A stretch of 7,829 nt of DNA from Clostridia bacterium (GTDB lineage: Bacteria > Bacillota > Clostridia > Oscillospirales > Acutalibacteraceae): assembly GCA_017425745.1 (NCBI GenBank), contig JAFOXT010000358.1, positions 1-7,829 on the forward strand, in the 5' to 3' direction. A program made the position numbers and the translations under genes. Under the pieces are notes generated by a model. That model did not search any database. It was not told the origin of the DNA and saw only the letters and a program-made list of their open reading frames with translations. Shown piece by piece: positions 1 through 5,839 of the stretch (positions are counted from its first letter, which is position 1; each line of letters opens with the position of its first letter).

Positions 1-158
1 AAAGGAGATATACCGTAAAGAAAATCAATTTGTGCAAAAAGAAATGACACTGCACCGAAAAATATAATTCTGCCCCATTTTTCATAGGGTGTTTTTTCCT
101 CAGTTAACTCACTTTCAAGAAGTTCAAATTCGTTTTCATATTCTGCCGTTTTTTTCAT
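1..158 (-). CDS. N-terminal fragment of a membrane protein, possibly stage II sporulation protein E (SpoIIE)
   Basis: Only the first 52 codons are present; the gene runs off the left edge. The start is the ATG at 158-156, preceded on the minus strand by a strong GGGAGG site (171-166) seven bases away. The product begins with about 28 hydrophilic, acidic residues (MKKTAEYENEFELLESELTE) and then enters a hydrophobic stretch containing RIIFFGAVSFLFAQIDFLYG, ending in ISP followed by a codon starting TT (Phe or Leu). A short cytoplasmic tail followed by a first helix ending in a (L/I)SPF-like motif is how the multi-pass N-terminal region of SpoIIE usually begins, so that is my best guess, but 52 residues are too few to be sure. 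Any polytopic membrane protein with this topology remains possible. It is transcribed away from the TVP38 gene and separated from it by a terminator, so it is a separate unit with its own promoter. Confidence 0.6.
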   Translation of the reverse strand, partial: MKKTAEYENEFELLESELTEEKTPYEKWGRIIFFGAVSFLFAQIDFLYGISP

Positions 159-178
159 AAGAAAGCCTCCCTTTGTGT

Positions 179-202
179 TATGACAATTTATTATATGTCA
201 TA
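179..202 (-). promoter_or_regulatory. Promoter -10 box enclosed by an inverted repeat (candidate operator)
   Basis: Seven-base arms TATGACA (179-185) and TGTCATA (196-202) form a perfect inverted repeat around a 10-base centre. On the minus strand that centre carries a consensus -10 box, TATAAT (195-190). No good -35 box lies 17 bases further upstream. At 214-223 there is TTTGACGAAA, one base away from the Spo0A box TTTGTCGAAA, at roughly the -35 position. A third half-site, TGTCAT, occurs at 233-238. The arrangement suggests a regulated promoter for the minus-strand gene starting at 158. The operator function is inference. Confidence 0.5.
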
Positions 203-260
203 TTAAGGGAGAAATTTGACGAAAGAAGAAAGTGTCATTACGAGCCACGAGAAATTATAA

Positions 261-294
261 AAACCACCCGTCAGTCACTGACGAGTGGTTTTTT
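261..294 (-). terminator. Intrinsic terminator of the GT8-TVP38 unit
   Basis: Arms at 261-275 and 277-291 pair almost completely. The one exception (268 with 284) is C-A on the plus strand but a permitted G-U pair in minus-strand RNA. On the minus strand the hairpin is followed by a T-rich run, TTTTTATAATTT. It starts directly after the TAA stop of the TVP38 gene (297-295). The G-U pairing and the gene orientation show it acts on minus-strand transcripts; the T run on the other side would also allow some termination on the plus strand. Confidence 0.85.
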
Positions 295-1017
295 TTACGC
301 CTTTTTGGCTGTTATTTTCTTTTCAAAAATTGTGTAAAGCTTCACACCGATAATGCCGAGAATTGCTGTGCCGATAAACACCCCTGCTGAAAGCCAGTAA
401 TTCTTTTCGCCGAGAAGTGAACCGCAGATTGTTGAAGTGATAATCGACGGTATTCGTGCAAGACTTGTAAGAATCAGGAATTTCCAGATGTTGTAATCTG
501 TTACACCGATAAGATAAGTGATAACATCCTTAGGAGTACCGGGAATAAGATAAATAATGAAAAGCGAAAGAGTCAGCTTTTCTTTGTTCTTCAAAAATCC
601 CAGCGAGTTGATTTTTTCCTCACTGACAAAGAGATTTACTGCCTTCATGCCGAAAAGCTTTGTTATTGCAACAATTATAAATGAACCGATTTCTGTGCCG
701 AGCATACAGCAGAAAAGTCCGCCCCATACACCGAAGGCATATCCCGAACCGATTTCAAGCGGCTCTGCAGGAATTATTTTCACAACAGTCTGAAGAGCTC
801 TTACTGCAACAAAAATTACCTTTCCGAGATGGCCGTAGGAATCAAGCCAGGCCTTGAATCGGTCTGCATCACTGACAAACGCCAGAAGCTCACTGCCGAA
901 TTTTATATAACACACTATAAACGCAAGAATAAAAATGCTCGTTGTAGTAATTACTCCTATCTGCTGCATTCTCTCCTGCTTATTAGTGCTGAGAATTCTG
1001 ATTTTTTTAAAGTCCAT
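295..1017 (-). CDS. TVP38/TMEM64 (VTT-domain) family integral membrane protein
   Basis: A 240-residue polytopic membrane protein. Likely membrane segments are around residues 20-40, 64-80, 92-118, 148-172, 182-202 and 208-230. The family signature is visible: PAEPLEIGSGYAFGVWGG (83-100) with its conserved proline and glycines entering the core, then GTEIGS (107-112), and a second half with YLIPGTPKDVITYLIG (156-171) and RIPS (188-191). TVP38/DedA-superfamily proteins carry two re-entrant loops and are linked to lipid scrambling, undecaprenyl-phosphate recycling or ion homeostasis; the substrate here is unknown. The ATG at 1017-1015 is chosen because AAGGA lies 8 bases upstream; a second ATG at residue 17 has a GGAG only three bases away and is less likely. 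It follows the GT8 gene by 14 bases and is almost certainly co-transcribed with it, ending at the terminator at 261-294. Confidence 0.88.
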   Translation of the reverse strand: MDFKKIRILSTNKQERMQQIGVITTTSIFILAFIVCYIKFGSELLAFVSDADRFKAWLDSYGHLGKVIFVAVRALQTVVKIIPAEPLEIGSGYAFGVWGGLFCCMLGTEIGSFIIVAITKLFGMKAVNLFVSEEKINSLGFLKNKEKLTLSLFIIYLIPGTPKDVITYLIGVTDYNIWKFLILTSLARIPSIITSTICGSLLGEKNYWLSAGVFIGTAILGIIGVKLYTIFEKKITAKKA

Positions 1018-1031
1018 TATATTTTTCCTTT

Positions 1032-1847
1032 TTATGCTTTAACCTCGGTCTGAGGCAATTCTGCTTCCTTGAATTTAAACCAGAAGGGTGCAAGCATACC
1101 CTTATACCCTTTTTTCCACGGCTTATATTTTCCGTTGTAATGCACAATAACAGTGTTTTCCTCAACCCATCTGAGATCTCTTACTCTTCTGCGGTTGTAG
1201 ACAACCGTTTTTTCGTCAAGATTGTATACGCACTCGTCTATGGGAATCATATCGTTGCCGAACATTCCGTTAAGCACATCCTGGTCTGCCACAAAAAGCC
1301 AGCGCTTGTTTTTCTTTACATAATCAAAAACCATCTGACTTGTAACATTTTTGCGCAGCTTTTCAACATTAACCATCATTACACCTGCATTGAAGTAGCG
1401 TGACTCTCTGCCTGTTCTGAAACGGATATGGTTGATATCTTCAATAAAAAGCTTTGTGTGACCTGCCGCACCTATGGTTTTACCCTTGAAATCCATATTG
1501 TAAAGCGGTGAAATATCCTTGAGAATTACTGTGTCAGGGTCTATGTAAAGAATTCTATCCACAGTTTCAGGAAGATAATCCATCATAAGAAGTCTGTAAT
1601 AGGTTTCGTTACTTATTCTTTTAAAAACCGGTGCATCAGCAAGTATACCCGGTGAAACAACTATAGGATGTATTCTTGTATTAGACGGGTTAATTGCACC
1701 GTTTATTTTTATAAAGTCCTCTTCGGTAAGTGATGAATGTGCAACATAAATGTCGAACTCGTTATTCGGATTAGTTATCATAAGCGACTTGAGAAGCACT
1801 GTGAGCGGACCCACATAATTACTGTCAAGCGTAACAAGTATATTCAT
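1032..1847 (-). CDS. Family 8 glycosyltransferase (GT-A fold, retaining)
   Basis: A 271-residue soluble protein with no signal peptide or membrane segment, close to the usual length for bacterial GT8 enzymes. It starts with the nucleotide-sugar-binding beta strand (MNILVTLDSNYVGPLTVLLK) and then shows YYRLLMMDYLP (83-93), the metal-binding DxD motif as YIDPDTV (101-107), RYFNAGVMMVN (150-160), DQDVLN (188-193) and HYNGKYKPW (236-244), whose histidine is the third metal ligand in GT8 enzymes such as LgtC. All catalytic-site motifs are intact, so it should be active with a UDP-sugar, probably UDP-glucose or UDP-galactose. The acceptor (a wall polymer, glycolipid or protein) cannot be read from sequence. 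The ATG at 1847 is preceded by a strong AAGGAGG (1861-1855). It is the first gene of a two-gene unit with the TVP38-family membrane protein. Confidence 0.92.
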   Translation of the reverse strand: MNILVTLDSNYVGPLTVLLKSLMITNPNNEFDIYVAHSSLTEEDFIKINGAINPSNTRIHPIVVSPGILADAPVFKRISNETYYRLLMMDYLPETVDRILYIDPDTVILKDISPLYNMDFKGKTIGAAGHTKLFIEDINHIRFRTGRESRYFNAGVMMVNVEKLRKNVTSQMVFDYVKKNKRWLFVADQDVLNGMFGNDMIPIDECVYNLDEKTVVYNRRRVRDLRWVEENTVIVHYNGKYKPWKKGYKGMLAPFWFKFKEAELPQTEVKA

Positions 1848-1880
1848 TGCCTTACCTCCTTGTCTGATTTTTGTAAGCTC

Positions 1881-1909
1881 ATAATACTGCTTATCACCCT
1901 ATTAATCAA
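1881..1909 (-). promoter_or_regulatory. Sigma-A promoter of the GT8-TVP38 unit
   Basis: On the minus strand TTGATT (1909-1904, -35) is followed after exactly 17 bases by TATTAT (1886-1881, -10). Transcription should start near 1874, giving a leader of about 27 bases that carries the AAGGAGG site. The -35 box lies in the middle of a perfect palindrome (1896-1915). Confidence 0.7.
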
Positions 1910-1915
1910 TAGGGT
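1896..1915. repeat. Perfect 8-bp palindrome over a -35 box (candidate operator)
   Basis: ACCCTATT (1896-1903) and AATAGGGT (1908-1915) are perfect inverted repeats around a 4-base centre, AATC. No T run follows on either strand, so it is not an intrinsic terminator for the DUF1292 gene upstream. It covers the -35 box of the GT8 promoter, which is where a repressor dimer would bind. The regulator is unknown and the binding role is inference. Confidence 0.55.
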
Positions 1916-1990
1916 ATCCCCATTTGTAATAATATTGTAAGTATTGCTTCAAAATTACTTAATTCTTATTTCTTTATTACTACGAAAATA

Positions 1991-2278
1991 TTACTCAAAA
2001 TCAAATTCATCTTCGTTTTTTATTCTGAAAACCTCAAAAACGCTGTCAAGAATTTCATCGTCAGAAACAGCTTCATAGCTTTCCTTTTCATCTGTGCGTA
2101 TAATTCTGAAAATATCCACATAACCGTCGCCGTCATCGGGCTCAATGATTACATACTCATTTTCTTCATAAAGCACTATGTCAAGAAAGTCACCCTTATG
2201 ACTGTTTCCGTCTGTATCCTTAAAGCTGACTGTGAAATCAAGCTCGTCGTCGTTTAACTGATTAAGAAGCCGGCTCAT
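1991..2278 (-). CDS. DUF1292 (YrzB-like) small acidic protein
   Basis: A 95-residue, strongly acidic cytoplasmic protein starting MSRLLNQLNDDELDFTVSF. The order of a strand with D-x-D-G (DTDGNSHKGDFLDIV), then EYVIIEPDDGD and a strand FRIIRTDEKESYEAV, followed by an acidic helix (DDEILDSVFEVF), matches the DUF1292/YrzB family. That family is widespread in Firmicutes, is often found beside yrzL/yrrK in other genomes, and has no established function. A longer reading from 2338 is possible, but it would overlap the SecB-like gene by 56 bases. The ATG at 2278 has AAGGAG (2291-2286) seven bases upstream and begins only 4 bases after that gene's stop, so it is preferred. It is the last gene of the YdcF-SecB-like-DUF1292 unit. 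No convincing terminator follows it, so some read-through into the GT8 unit is possible. Confidence 0.82.
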   Translation of the reverse strand: MSRLLNQLNDDELDFTVSFKDTDGNSHKGDFLDIVLYEENEYVIIEPDDGDGYVDIFRIIRTDEKESYEAVSDDEILDSVFEVFRIKNEDEFDFE

Positions 2279-2282
2279 AAAA

Positions 2283-2681
2283 TCACTCCTTGTTACCCAT
2301 TTCAAAACGGTAGATTTCCTGCTTTTCAATGTCCACATTCTTCACCATAATGGGAGGAATGCCTGCATTGGCTGAAAGCGTTGTTATGAGAGCCTTTGCA
2401 AAAGGAAACATTTCCTTGAAGGTATCAACATGAACAAATTCCTTTTCAACGCCCGGTGTAACCTCAAAAATACCGTTTATTGTAACCTTTACATTAAGCA
2501 CATCAAAGTGTTCCTTATCAAAAACCTCAACGGTCATTACTGCTTCGCAGATGCCGTTCTGACTGTATTTTACATTATGGGAAACCTTATTGTTAAGCTT
2601 AAGCTGTACCTTTCCCTGAACCTTATTATTGAAAACTATTTCGCTTACCTTGTAAGCCTTCATTGCAACTGAATTAGCCAT
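2283..2681 (-). CDS. SecB-like protein-export/holding chaperone
   Basis: A 132-residue protein of about SecB size (E. coli SecB has 155 residues). The diagnostic part is the C-terminal half: LNVKVTINGIFEV (62-74) corresponds to the SecB strand that reads 'V.VTVE.VFE', and MFPFAKALITTLSANAGIPP (91-110) matches the SecB block around 'LFPYAR..I..L...GGFPP', including the Phe-Pro-aromatic and G-(I/F)-P-P residues. SecB-type chaperones form tetramers that hold unfolded proteins, delivering them to SecA or, in SecB-TA systems, controlling a toxin. They are classical in Proteobacteria, with scattered homologues in Gram-positives. The start is residue 10 of the longest reading because a GGGAGG site (2695-2690) lies 8 bases upstream. 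It overlaps the end of the YdcF gene by 8 bases, so translation is probably coupled. No toxin-antitoxin partner is adjacent. The family assignment rests on motif reading alone. Confidence 0.75.
   Translation of the reverse strand: MANSVAMKAYKVSEIVFNNKVQGKVQLKLNNKVSHNVKYSQNGICEAVMTVEVFDKEHFDVLNVKVTINGIFEVTPGVEKEFVHVDTFKEMFPFAKALITTLSANAGIPPIMVKNVDIEKQEIYRFEMGNKE
2286..2291 (-). promoter_or_regulatory. Ribosome-binding site deciding the DUF1292 start
   Basis: AAGGAG on the minus strand lies seven bases before the ATG at 2278 and overlaps the last codons of the SecB-like gene. It argues for the 95-residue form rather than the 115-residue form starting at 2338. Confidence 0.75.
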
Positions 2682-3276
2682 TTTTTCTGCCTCCCAATTT
2701 CTTAGCATCCATATACATAAGTATAAAAGCTTCTCTGAGATAATTCTTAACCTTTACATCTGAGGGACTTTCTGCAGGAAGAGATGTTACTTTGAAGTCA
2801 AGCTCTTTTGCAAGGCGTCCTGCCCTGTAAAGGTGAAGCTCACTTGAAATAAAAGCGGTTTTTGCTGTATTCTCGCCTGAGCGTCTGTCAATAATAGCCT
2901 TGGCATTAATAAAGTTTTCCTCAGTTGTTTTTGACTTATCTTCAAGAACAATTCTGTCTTCGCTTACGCCTTTTTTAATAAGCTCTTCGGCAATTATATG
3001 AGCCTCGGGTCTCTTCTGATCCTTTTGAGTAATACCGCCGCAAGGAACGGCAATTACAGCGGGATGCTTAAGAAGATAATCTGCTGCCGCATCAATTCGG
3101 CTTCTCAGTGTGGCGTCGATTGTATTGTTAAGTATTCTGTAGCCGAGAATCATAAGATAATCGGGAGCTTCGTCAGTGTTGCCCTTTGTGCCCTTGATAA
3201 CAAGACACACATTTCGTGTAAGTATTACAAAGAAAATAAAAACGAAAAAAACAACCAGAATCTTTAACACGAGCAT
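2674..3276 (-). CDS. YdcF/DUF218 (SanA/ElyC-like) membrane-anchored protein
   Basis: A 200-residue protein with one N-terminal membrane segment (about residues 2-22) followed by a soluble DUF218 domain. Motifs in family order are LMILGYRI (41-48, the 'iiVLG' strand), LRSRIDAAADYL (57-68), IAVPCGG (75-81), PEAHIIAEELIKKGV (90-104), IVLEDKSKTTEEN (109-121, the 'I.lE..S..T.EN' motif) and SSELHLYRA (144-152, equivalent to 'Ts..HmpRA'). The family includes E. coli ElyC and SanA, which affect peptidoglycan precursor or lipid-carrier use and vancomycin permeability; the biochemical activity is unsettled. The soluble domain may face outward, as the basic residues just after the segment do not settle topology. 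The start at 3276 is supported by AAAGGA (3291-3286). It heads the three-gene unit and overlaps the SecB-like gene by 8 bases. Confidence 0.88.
   Translation of the reverse strand: MLVLKILVVFFVFIFFVILTRNVCLVIKGTKGNTDEAPDYLMILGYRILNNTIDATLRSRIDAAADYLLKHPAVIAVPCGGITQKDQKRPEAHIIAEELIKKGVSEDRIVLEDKSKTTEENFINAKAIIDRRSGENTAKTAFISSELHLYRAGRLAKELDFKVTSLPAESPSDVKVKNYLREAFILMYMDAKKLGGRKNG
2690..2695 (-). promoter_or_regulatory. Ribosome-binding site deciding the SecB-like start
   Basis: GGGAGG on the minus strand lies 8 bases before the ATG at 2681, inside the 3' end of the YdcF gene. The longer reading from 2708 would place this site within the coding sequence and has no comparable site of its own. 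Confidence 0.75.
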
Positions 3277-3336
3277 AAACCATCATCCTTTAATTAACTT
3301 TAAAAAATTAAAATGTTTTAGTAATCATACGGAGGA

Positions 3337-3345
3337 ATTGTACCA
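3337..3345 (-). promoter_or_regulatory. Extended -10 promoter of the YdcF-SecB-like-DUF1292 unit
   Basis: The minus strand reads TGGTACAAT, an extended -10 element (TGn followed by TACAAT). The -35 region 16-18 bases upstream is only T-rich (TTTTCT or TTTCTT), which is usual for extended -10 promoters. Transcription would start near 3330, giving a leader of about 55 bases. The site lies in the divergent spacer shared with glmS. I could not locate a convincing -35/-10 pair for glmS itself; TATAAA at 3353-3358 is a candidate -10 only. Confidence 0.55.
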
Positions 3346-3417
3346 TAAAATGTATAAAAAGAAAAGATTTTTTTATAGAAAAATTACTTTTTATTTTCAT
3401 ATGACGGGAGTATTTTT

Positions 3418-5241
3418 ATGTGTGGAATAATCGGATATGTCGGAAAAGAAAACGCAGTACCTTATCTTCTTACAGGCTTACAGAAGCTTGAATACCGAGG
3501 CTACGATTCTGCAGGCATTGCTCTGCAGACAAGCGAAGACTTTAAAATTATAAAGGCTACGGGACGGGTCAGCCGACTCAAGGAAAAGCTGAGTGAAAGC
3601 ACCGCCAAAAGTATGCTCGGTATAGGTCATACAAGATGGGCAACCCACGGTGAGGTTTCTTTAAGCAACGCCCATCCGCACCTGAGCTACAAAGGAATTT
3701 TTACTGTTGTGCATAACGGAATAATTGAAAATTATTCTGCACTGAGAGATAAGCTGAAGGACGAGGGTTATCCCTTTGTTTCCGATACTGATACTGAGGT
3801 TATTGCACATCTTCTTGAGCGTGATTATAACGGCGACCTTGTTTCCTCTTTGGTGAATACAATAAAAAAGCTTGAGGGCTCCTTTGCTCTTGCAATTCTG
3901 TGCAAAAAAGCTCCTGACACCCTTATTCTCATAAAAAAAGAAAGTCCGCTTATTATCGGCAAGGGAAAAGACGGCTTTCTTGTTGCTTCAGATATAAACG
4001 CTCTGTCACCTTTTTCAGAAGAAACAGTAAAGCTGAATGACGGTGAAATCGCCCTGATTACACCAAACCGGATCAGCTTTTATTCACCTGAAGGTAATGA
4101 GACCTTCCACAGCTTCAGGAAATTCTCTTATCTCAGCAAAAGTGCTGAAAAAGGCTTGTTCTCACATTTTATGCTGAAGGAAATTTTTGAACAGCCCAAA
4201 GCGCTTAAGGATACCCTTCAGCATTGCTTCAATGAAAAAGAAAAGCTTAAAAATGAGCTTTCATTTATTTTAAGGCCACACAATAAAGCGGTGAGAATTT
4301 ACCTTATAGGCTGCGGCTCAGCTTATCACGCAGCACTTTCGGGCAAATATGTTTTTGAAAAGCTGACAGCAATTCCCTCCGAAGCGGTAATTGCAAGTGA
4401 ATTCTGCACTGCCGATTTTCCCGTTAATGAAAACTGCCTTTGCATTTTTATCTCGCAAAGCGGAGAAACTGCCGACACCCTTTCAGCTTTGAAAAAAGCA
4501 AAAGAAAAAGGAGCTTACATTCTTTCTGTACTGAATGTTTCAGAAAGCAGTGCGGCCCTTTTAAGCAATTCAGTTATTTATACAAAGGCTGGGCCTGAAA
4601 TTGCTGTTGCAACCACAAAGGCTTATACCTGTCAGCTTATGGTGTTATACTTTTTAGCTGTGCTTTCCGCTTATGAAAACAAGCTTCTCAATGACGGTGA
4701 TTATCAGTATTATATAAACGAGCTTAACTCCTTACCTGAAAAAGCTTCAGGAATCATTGAGAGACAGGAGGAATTCAGCAAATTTGCAAAAGTTCTTTCC
4801 GCTCAGACTGCCGTACATTTTATCGGCAGAAATACTGACTACGTTGCTGCGCTTGAAGGTGCACTTAAAATGAAGGAAATCAGCTATATTCCCTCAGATG
4901 CTTATCCGTCAGGCGAGCTTAAGCACGGCACTATTTCGCTTATTGAAAAGAATTCTCTTACAATTGCACTTTGCAGTAACGACTCTGTTTTCAAAAAAAC
5001 AGCCAACAGTATTGAGGAAATTCGTTCAAGAGGCGGAGATGTAATAACAGTTTCCTCAGAAAAGCATACTGAGGATTTATCTGCACTTCAAAGAAAAATC
5101 ATTGTGCCCGATACCGATGACCTGTTTGTATCCCTCACTGAAGCTATCCCCTTACAGCTTATTGCTTTTTATACTGCAAAGGAAAAAGGGTGCGACATTG
5201 ATAAACCGCGCAACCTTGCAAAGTCCGTTACGGTAGAATGA
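3418..5241 (+). CDS. glmS: Glutamine-fructose-6-phosphate aminotransferase (isomerizing)
   Basis: A 607-residue cytosolic enzyme, full length for the family (E. coli 609). It converts fructose-6-phosphate and glutamine to glucosamine-6-phosphate and glutamate, the first step toward UDP-GlcNAc for peptidoglycan and teichoic acids. Residues 1 to about 225 are the class II glutaminase domain: nucleophile Cys2 in MCGIIGYVG, YRGYDSAG (26-33), HTRWATHG (71-78), HNGIIENY (99-106) and SDTDTE (122-127). The linker SHFMLKEIFEQP (249-260) is typical. The first SIS domain has GCGSAYHAA (298-306), SQSGETADT (346-354) and ATTKAYTCQL (398-407); the second has GRNTDYVAALEGALKMKEIS (470-489) and GELKHG (499-504). 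The C-terminal loop DIDKPRNLAKSVTVE is intact. The usual Pro after KHG is Thr here. The ATG is preceded by GGGAG (3406-3410). It is divergent from the YdcF unit. The 141-base spacer shows no glmS ribozyme core and no terminator is evident downstream. Confidence 0.98.
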   Translation: MCGIIGYVGKENAVPYLLTGLQKLEYRGYDSAGIALQTSEDFKIIKATGRVSRLKEKLSESTAKSMLGIGHTRWATHGEVSLSNAHPHLSYKGIFTVVHNGIIENYSALRDKLKDEGYPFVSDTDTEVIAHLLERDYNGDLVSSLVNTIKKLEGSFALAILCKKAPDTLILIKKESPLIIGKGKDGFLVASDINALSPFSEETVKLNDGEIALITPNRISFYSPEGNETFHSFRKFSYLSKSAEKGLFSHFMLKEIFEQPKALKDTLQHCFNEKEKLKNELSFILRPHNKAVRIYLIGCGSAYHAALSGKYVFEKLTAIPSEAVIASEFCTADFPVNENCLCIFISQSGETADTLSALKKAKEKGAYILSVLNVSESSAALLSNSVIYTKAGPEIAVATTKAYTCQLMVLYFLAVLSAYENKLLNDGDYQYYINELNSLPEKASGIIERQEEFSKFAKVLSAQTAVHFIGRNTDYVAALEGALKMKEISYIPSDAYPSGELKHGTISLIEKNSLTIALCSNDSVFKKTANSIEEIRSRGGDVITVSSEKHTEDLSALQRKIIVPDTDDLFVSLTEAIPLQLIAFYTAKEKGCDIDKPRNLAKSVTVE

Positions 5242-5292
5242 TTCTATGTAAAAAAATGTAAGTTGTTTAAGGTTAATAAAATGTAAAGAGTG

Positions 5293-5321
5293 TTGAATTT
5301 TGAAGGCACATAGAGTATAAT
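5293..5321 (+). promoter_or_regulatory. Strong sigma-A promoter of the DivIVA-like unit
   Basis: TTGAAT (5293-5298) and a perfect TATAAT (5316-5321) are separated by exactly 17 bases. Transcription should start near 5328, leaving a leader of about 50 bases. Just upstream, AAAATGTAA occurs twice (5253-5261 and 5278-5286), 25 bases apart. No terminator is visible between glmS and this promoter, so read-through from glmS may add to expression. Confidence 0.85.
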
Positions 5322-5377
5322 TGAGTAGAATAGGTATTTTATCGCAAACTTAAGGAATCAGAAAGGGTGGTTAACTA

Positions 5378-5803
5378 ATGGCAAAGCATTTCACCTTAAC
5401 AGAAAACGGCTATGACCCTATCGAAGTAGACAAATATGTTGATATGATTCAGACAGAATATCACAACGCCGTTCAATGGGGCGAAGAAAATGAAGCAAAA
5501 TATGAAAAGCTCAGAAAAGATATGGAAGAGCTTGGAGTTTACTTTACAATTGACGAAAACAACCAGAGCGAAGTTATTGAAAAGGTTTTCGGTGAGCTTA
5601 AAGTCACCGTTTCAAGAATAAGAGAAGAGGCAGACAAGAAGGCTGCTGAAATTATAGACCAGGCAAACGAAAAGGCAAAGCTTATTGTACGCCAGGCTAT
5701 GGAGCATTCTGTTGAACTCAGAACAGAAAACACAACTATTATGAAAAACCTTGAAAGTGTAAACAAAATGATTTCCGTTATTCTGGAAAAAGGAAACTAT
5801 TAA
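5378..5803 (+). CDS. DivIVA-domain coiled-coil protein
   Basis: A 141-residue soluble protein. The N-terminus FTLTENGYDPIEVDKYVDMI (5-24) is the DivIVA/GpsB/Wag31 membrane-binding motif: the GYD.xEVD(K/D)(Y/F) core is present. The middle (25-75) is charged. Residues about 76-135 form a long helix with Ala/Ile repeats (EEADKKAAEIIDQANEKA) that should be a coiled coil. DivIVA-type proteins oligomerise at negatively curved membrane, at septa and poles, and recruit division, wall-synthesis or sporulation proteins. It is shorter than B. subtilis DivIVA (164 residues) and has no extended C-terminal tail, so it may be a GpsB-like or accessory paralogue rather than the main DivIVA; that is inference. 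The start is supported by AAAGGGTGG (5362-5370) seven bases upstream. The next gene follows after 36 bases without a terminator, so the two are one operon and the products may work together. Confidence 0.88.
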   Translation: MAKHFTLTENGYDPIEVDKYVDMIQTEYHNAVQWGEENEAKYEKLRKDMEELGVYFTIDENNQSEVIEKVFGELKVTVSRIREEADKKAAEIIDQANEKAKLIVRQAMEHSVELRTENTTIMKNLESVNKMISVILEKGNY

Positions 5804-5839
5804 TTCAAGGATAAAATCAAGCAAAGGAAGTGATTTGAA

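Noticed and set aside
1..14. AAAGGAGATATACC resembles the ribosome-binding site of a common expression vector, suggesting contamination
   Set aside because: It lies inside the minus-strand membrane protein reading frame, encoding Tyr-Gly-Ile-Ser-Pro, and nothing around it looks like vector sequence.
1896..1915. Palindrome as terminator of the DUF1292 gene
   Set aside because: No T run follows on the minus strand, and it overlaps a good promoter, so an operator is more likely.
2279..2338. 20-residue N-terminal extension of the DUF1292 protein
   Set aside because: It would overlap the SecB-like gene by 56 bases and lacks a ribosome-binding site, whereas the ATG at 2278 has AAGGAG at good spacing.
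3289..3312. TTTAATT/AATTAAA inverted repeat next to the YdcF ribosome-binding site
   Set aside because: It consists only of A and T in an AT-rich spacer and would form a weak hairpin; no better than chance.
3350..3430. Possible 26-residue leader peptide (MYKKKRFFYRK...) overlapping the glmS start, with GGAGG at 3331-3335
   Set aside because: The GGAGG is 14 bases from the ATG, too far to act, and it overlaps the minus-strand promoter; the peptide has the composition of AT-rich spacer.
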